From an uncultured SAR116 cluster alpha proteobacterium (lineage in GTDB: Bacteria > Pseudomonadota > Alphaproteobacteria > Puniceispirillales > Marisalimonadaceae): a DNA stretch of 39,156 nt. Under the pieces are notes generated by a model that worked only from the letters and a program-made list of their open reading frames with translations, was not told the DNA's origin and searched no databases. How positions within the stretch are numbered: the stretch's first letter is position 1; every line of letters begins with the position of its first letter. The stretch is from NCBI GenBank assembly GCA_902619615.1, contig CACNFD010000016.1, positions 1-39,156 of the forward strand, read 5' to 3'. Shown here piece by piece: positions 35,851 through 39,156 of the stretch. The position numbers and the translations under genes were made by a program.

Positions 35851-36921
35851 ATGCACAAAAACAAATATAATATTGCTGTAATACCTGGTGATGGTATTGG
35901 GACAGAGGTTATGCCTGAAGCTCTAAAAGTATTGAATATAGTTTCTAACAAATATGGCATAAATCTACAATTTGATCATTTTGATTTTAGCTCTTATGAA
36001 TATTATTCAAAACATGGTCAAATGATGCCAGATGATTGGAAAAAGCAAATTGGAGAACACGATGCTTTGTTTTTTGGATCCGTAGGTTGGCCTGATAAAA
36101 TTCCTGACCATATTTCATTATGGGGATCTTTATTAAAATTTAGAAGAGAGTTTGACCAATATATAAATCTTAGGCCAGTTAAGTTAATGCCTGGTGTTCC
36201 CTCTCCTCTGGCAAATCGGAAACCAGGGGATATAGATTTTTATATTATTAGAGAAAACACCGAGGGAGAATACTCATCTATAGGTGGTAAAATGTTTCCA
36301 GATACTGAAAGAGAAATCGTTATGCAGGAAACTATTATGTCACGAGTGGGCGTAGATAGAGTTCTAAAATTTGCTTTTGAATTAGCAAATAAAACAGAAA
36401 AAAAACATTTAACGTCTGCTACAAAATCTAATGGTATTTCTATAACGATGCCCTATTGGGATGAGAGGGTTGAAGAAATGGCCAAGCAATACTCAAAAGT
36501 TAAATGGGATAAATATCATATTGATATACTTTGTGCACATTTTGTACTTAACCCTGACAAATTTAATGTTGTGGTAGCTTCAAATTTGTTTGGAGATATT
36601 TTATCAGATTTAGGTCCTGCGTGCACTGGAACAATAGGTATTGCTCCATCTGGTAATATTAACCCTGAGAAAAAATTTCCATCATTATTTGAGCCTGTAC
36701 ATGGATCTGCGCCAGATATTGCTGGAAAAGGAATTGCCAACCCTGTTGGTCAAATTTGGGCAGGTGCTATGATGCTTGAATATCTTGGATTTAAAGAAGC
36801 ATCAGAACATATTATTAGAGCAATAGAAGAAGTTTTAGAAAAGGAAGAGTATAGAACTGTCGACTTAGGAGGAAAAGCAAACACAATTAGTTGTGGTTCT
36901 GCGATTGCAGATGCAATTTAA
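35851..36921 (+). CDS. ttuC: Tartrate dehydrogenase / D-malate dehydrogenase (decarboxylating)
   Basis: A 356-residue IDH/IPMDH-family enzyme of the TtuC/DmlA branch, which oxidises tartrate or D-malate with NAD and, for meso-tartrate, can give D-glycerate. Branch-specific stretches are GSVGWPDKIPDHISLWGSLL (about 76-95) and NLRPVKLMPGVPSPL, besides the family motifs PGDGIGTEV (11-19), RENTEGEYS, LFGDILSDLG and HGSAPDIAGKGIANP. Complete and of normal length. It is co-oriented with NIPSNAP and ends 4 bp before the convergent SDR gene. The window holds a second, more distant family member at 109-1236, so two related activities coexist. Confidence 0.9.
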   Translation: MHKNKYNIAVIPGDGIGTEVMPEALKVLNIVSNKYGINLQFDHFDFSSYEYYSKHGQMMPDDWKKQIGEHDALFFGSVGWPDKIPDHISLWGSLLKFRREFDQYINLRPVKLMPGVPSPLANRKPGDIDFYIIRENTEGEYSSIGGKMFPDTEREIVMQETIMSRVGVDRVLKFAFELANKTEKKHLTSATKSNGISITMPYWDERVEEMAKQYSKVKWDKYHIDILCAHFVLNPDKFNVVVASNLFGDILSDLGPACTGTIGIAPSGNINPEKKFPSLFEPVHGSAPDIAGKGIANPVGQIWAGAMMLEYLGFKEASEHIIRAIEEVLEKEEYRTVDLGGKANTISCGSAIADAI

Positions 36922-36924
36922 AAC

Positions 36925-37683
36925 TCAAGACTTTAGTTTTTGCCGTAATTTTTGCATGCCACCAATCCACTTAGAATAATTATTAGCTTTTTTTTGAAAG
37001 TAACCTAAAACTTGCTCATGTGGTGAAATAAGAAAGGTTTCTTCTTTAACAGCTTTTATGACATCTAAGGCCACCTGAGTTGGTTTCATCATTCCATCAA
37101 GAGCTGATACTTCGTTTTCTCTACCTTTTGTCATGGCTGTCTCTACAGCCTGAGGACATAAGATTGAAACTCCTATACCTTGTTTTCCATAGGTAATTGC
37201 AATCCATTCAGCAAATCCTATGGCAGCATGTTTAGTAGTTGAATATGTAACAGAATCGATATGGCTCAGCAAACCTGCTGCAGACGATGTGTTTACAAAA
37301 TATCCATTACCTCTTTTTAACATTTCAGGTATTAGTTTTTTTGCAGCAAAAACATGTGACATGACATGTAAATTCCAGTTTTTATTCCAATCTTCAATAG
37401 GTGTCTGTTCATTACCTAAACTCAGTATTCCAGCGTTAGAACAAAAGATATCGATAAGACCAAATTCAAGATTAATTTCATCAATTATTCTAGTTAATTG
37501 GTTTTCATTAGTTACATCGCAAACTATAGGAATTAGTTTGTTACTTTCTGACTTGAAATTATCAAAATTTATATCAAGAACTACAACAACTTTTGCATTT
37601 TCATTTATAAAGCTTGTGGCCAAGGCTTTACCAATACCACCTGATCCACCTGTAACAACAATAACTTTGTTTTTTATTTCCAA
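36925..37683 (-). CDS. Short-chain dehydrogenase/reductase (TTG start)
   Basis: A 252-residue classical SDR with the NAD(P) motif TGGSGGIGKA (11-20), NAG (83-85), catalytic serine in NTSSAAG (S133/S134) and Y147/K151 in VTYSTTK. The only suitable start is TTG 37683, with AGGA 7 nt upstream. It lies 18 bp after the winged-helix gene on the same strand, so it probably forms an operon with it. Its stop is 3 bp from the tartrate dehydrogenase stop on the other strand. Substrate unknown; a sugar-acid or hydroxy-acid oxidoreductase would suit the neighbourhood. Confidence 0.88.
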   Translation of the reverse strand: MEIKNKVIVVTGGSGGIGKALATSFINENAKVVVVLDINFDNFKSESNKLIPIVCDVTNENQLTRIIDEINLEFGLIDIFCSNAGILSLGNEQTPIEDWNKNWNLHVMSHVFAAKKLIPEMLKRGNGYFVNTSSAAGLLSHIDSVTYSTTKHAAIGFAEWIAITYGKQGIGVSILCPQAVETAMTKGRENEVSALDGMMKPTQVALDVIKAVKEETFLISPHEQVLGYFQKKANNYSKWIGGMQKLRQKLKS

Positions 37684-37701
37684 ATTTTAATCCTATTGTA
37701 T

Positions 37702-38175
37702 TTATTTTTGTTTTTCGATAATATCAAGAAAACGTCCTAAATCTTTGACTTCTTTAGCATTAAAAGTGTCTGCCAGAAACTTATTATTTTCTCCACTTGG
37801 ACTAAACTTTACACCCTCTTTTTTTGAATAAGACACCCAGCTATTTTTTTCTAGTTTTTTAACGTGTCTTCTTACTGTTTCAATACTTAAAGAAGTTAAT
37901 GATGATATAAGACTGTAAGTTAAAACTGTACGTGTCTTAAATCCAGTTTCAGTTAATTGAAACCATAGTTCTACTGCTTCGTCTCTAATTTTAGCTTCAT
38001 CTTTATCCATCATTACTAAAATATAATGCCACGCAATCACTTGAAAAATCAAATATGCGTTTGCACTACCAAAATTTTCAACAGCAAATCTTGATCTATT
38101 TATCTCAAAATAAAGAAAATGGTGCCAGACAGCAACAAAGTTTTGTTGCAAAAATTTTTCCATTTCATTTTTCAA
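37702..38175 (-). CDS. Winged-helix (MarR/ArsR-like) transcriptional regulator (TTG start)
   Basis: A 157-residue DNA-binding protein. The C-terminal half has a winged helix-turn-helix: VLTYSLISSLTSLSIETVRRHVKKLEKNSW (about 80-109) followed by a wing around YSKKEGVKFSPSG. The N-terminal half is helical with many aromatic residues and a possible dimer or ligand domain I do not recognise. The start is TTG 38175, supported by GGAGG at 38183-38187 (7-nt spacer); the first in-frame ATG is four codons later with a poor spacing. It probably controls the SDR 18 bp downstream and itself. Confidence 0.78.
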   Translation of the reverse strand: MKNEMEKFLQQNFVAVWHHFLYFEINRSRFAVENFGSANAYLIFQVIAWHYILVMMDKDEAKIRDEAVELWFQLTETGFKTRTVLTYSLISSLTSLSIETVRRHVKKLEKNSWVSYSKKEGVKFSPSGENNKFLADTFNAKEVKDLGRFLDIIEKQK

Positions 38176-38182
38176 AAACAGT

Positions 38183-38187
38183 CCTCC
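38183..38187 (-). promoter_or_regulatory. GGAGG ribosome-binding site selecting TTG start at 38175
   Basis: On the minus strand, GGAGG is followed by seven bases and then TTG at 38175. The alternative ATG at 38163 would have a 19-base spacing, so TTG is the supported start. Confidence 0.65.
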
Positions 38188-38363
38188 AACAACCTTTATG
38201 AGGTTAAAACAAAGCTTATAAAATATCTATATAGAATTTGTTATAATGTTAATGATGTGAAAACAGGAATGCTAGTTGGAAAATTTACTGAGCTCACTAT
38301 CGTTAATTTAAAATTTGATTGTAAATCAAGAATATCCGTTCACGTTTCGTGAAACATTTCAGA

Positions 38364-38390
38364 TTGACTATTAAAAAAAAACAATATACT
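38364..38390 (+). promoter_or_regulatory. Sigma70-like promoter candidate for the 89-aa gene and pal
   Basis: TTGACT (38364-38369) and TATACT (38385-38390) match -35 and -10 boxes well, though the spacer of 15 bp is short. The leader of about 70 nt before ATG 38468 includes a G+C-rich patch at 38407-38421 that stands out from its surroundings. The rest of the 292-bp gap from 38176 holds only a 6-bp hairpin (TTCACG-TTT-CGTGAA, 38339-38353) and no convincing gene. Confidence 0.4.
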
Positions 38391-38467
38391 TTTGTCGATT
38401 ATTTAGGTGGCCGCTCCCTAGTAAAAAAAATGGTTCCTTACTTTATTTGTTTGTAGGTGTAATAAAA

Positions 38468-38737
38468 ATGGCCGAAATTGAATTAAATACAAAAATTTTT
38501 AGAAAAGATAATTTAGATATTGTTTATTCTATAACTGGAAAAAAATATTTAAATGGTATACTTCACTACAAACTAAAATCTGAAAGTTCTGAAGAAATTT
38601 TTTTAAGTGAGCATGCTGTGAATGATAGATTTGTTACTGAATCAAAATACTGCGAACTACCGAAAAACTCTGTTTCTAGGTTATTTACTAAAATAATTAA
38701 AAATGGTTATATTATAGGAAAATCAAATGAAAAATAA
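38468..38737 (+). CDS. Hypothetical protein upstream of pal
   Basis: An 89-residue protein I do not recognise, starting MAEIELNTKIFRKDN from ATG 38468 with AGGTG about 9 bases upstream; an in-frame TTG at 38447 is a less likely start. It is beta-rich (strands around LDIVYSI, LHYKLKS, EEIFLSEH) and lysine-rich, with no signal peptide or membrane segment and one cysteine. Its last 11 bp overlap the pal start in another frame, so the two are likely expressed together. In most Gram-negatives pal follows tolB; here this small gene takes that place. Confidence 0.65.
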   Translation: MAEIELNTKIFRKDNLDIVYSITGKKYLNGILHYKLKSESSEEIFLSEHAVNDRFVTESKYCELPKNSVSRLFTKIIKNGYIIGKSNEK

Positions 38738-39156
38738 AATTTTATTAGCAACTGCTATTTCTTCTCTTCTATTTCTTTCCGCATGTGAGACTGCCTCACA
38801 AAAGGTAGTTAGTAGTACATCTGCAACTTCAGGTAGTACTAGTAGTGCTTCAGCTTCAAGCTCAGTTGAAAAAAAGAAAAGTTTGTTTGCTCAAGCTAAA
38901 CAAACTGCTGCTGAAAAATTAATTGCTGTTGGTGACAGAGTATTATTTGACTATGACTCTGCTAAATTAGATTCTACTTCAAAAATACTTCTTGATGCAC
39001 AATCAAGGTTCCTGAGAGCTAACACTGACCTTAATTTCATTATTGAAGGTCATTGTGATGAACGAGGTACTAGAGAGTATAACTTGGCTTTAGGAGAACA
39101 AAGGGCAACTGCAGTAAGAGACTATCTAGTTATACAAGGAATTGACCCTGATAGAA
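38727..39156 (+). CDS. pal: Peptidoglycan-associated lipoprotein Pal (3' end cut by window)
   Basis: The first 143 codons of an OmpA-C-like lipoprotein, open to the window edge. The signal peptide ends in a lipobox LSAC with C20 as the lipidated cysteine. A serine/threonine-rich linker (about 23-48) follows, then the peptidoglycan-binding domain: VLFDYDSAKLD (72-82), IIEGHCDERGTREYNLALGEQRA (109-131), with the aspartate and arginine that bind diaminopimelate. Start ATG 38727 has ATAGGAAA upstream. It would anchor the outer membrane to peptidoglycan in the Tol-Pal complex; tolB is not on the visible upstream side. Remaining C-terminus is outside the window. Confidence 0.93.
   Translation, partial: MKNKILLATAISSLLFLSACETASQKVVSSTSATSGSTSSASASSSVEKKKSLFAQAKQTAAEKLIAVGDRVLFDYDSAKLDSTSKILLDAQSRFLRANTDLNFIIEGHCDERGTREYNLALGEQRATAVRDYLVIQGIDPDR

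Noticed and set aside
38119-38352. A 77-codon rightward open frame opposite the start of the winged-helix gene and extending into the gap
   Set aside because: Its first part is antisense to a supported gene, it has no ribosome-binding site and its composition is not protein-like.
1-39156. Mobile elements, CRISPR arrays, tRNA or rRNA genes
   Set aside because: No transposase, integrase, regularly spaced repeats or tRNA-like T-loop/acceptor patterns were noticed while reading both strands; a dedicated search could still find a divergent case.

Overview
The window is an AT-rich (about 30% G+C by eye), gene-dense bacterial chromosome segment with short gaps, frequent 1-50 bp gene overlaps, and no tRNA, rRNA, CRISPR array or insertion sequence that I could see. 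Base composition, compact layout and gene families (CoA-dependent acid catabolism, urease, glucosylglycerate metabolism, haloalkane-dehalogenase-like hydrolase, Pal lipoprotein) suggest a streamlined, free-living, probably marine Gram-negative bacterium, most likely an alphaproteobacterium. The lineage is inference; no marker gene settles it.

Layout. (1) 109-3482: a hydroxy-acid module with an isopropylmalate/tartrate-dehydrogenase-type oxidative decarboxylase, a small ABM-like monooxygenase, a four-carbon acid sugar kinase (OtnK/DUF1537) and a convergent RraA/HMG-aldolase-like protein. (2) 3625-12835: acyl-CoA and carboxylic acid catabolism. Two overlapping acyl-CoA dehydrogenase genes and a crotonase run rightward; an SCP-x-type thiolase and an alpha/beta hydrolase run leftward; then come an SDR and a leftward operon of CoA-transferase, MFS carrier and Gate-domain membrane protein. 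(3) 13006-18924: an MBL-fold hydrolase and a complete urease operon ureDABCEFG with all nickel ligands present. (4) 18934-24005: a leftward operon that makes and breaks glucosylglycerate (HAD phosphatase, GT81 synthase, GH13_18 phosphorylase), preceded by an MFS gene interrupted by one in-frame TAA. (5) 24036-31788: nitroreductase, SLT-type transglycosylase, a second crotonase, glycerate 2-kinase, GST, a GT4 glycosyltransferase, and a tight operon of GAF protein, unknown small protein, dehalogenase-like hydrolase and DUF952. (6) 31919-38175: a two-repeat metal/arsenic-efflux-like membrane protein, an HSL-type esterase, an FMN hydroxy-acid oxidase, NIPSNAP plus tartrate/D-malate dehydrogenase, and an SDR with a winged-helix regulator. 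(7) 38468-39156: an unknown 89-aa protein and the 5' part of pal, cut by the window edge.

How the genes fit together. Much of the window converges on small hydroxy acids and glycerate. Phosphorolysis of glucosylglycerate yields glucose-1-phosphate and glycerate. A tartrate-dehydrogenase-type enzyme can also yield glycerate, and the encoded glycerate 2-kinase feeds it into lower glycolysis. Urease supplies ammonia from urea, while the glucosylglycerate genes make a nitrogen-free compatible solute, which fits a nitrogen-poor habitat. These links are inferences from gene families and proximity. I found no clearly new defence or mobile system. The best leads are the glucosylglycerate cycle, the C4-acid module, the GAF/dehalogenase/DUF952 operon, and the single-stop MFS lesion.
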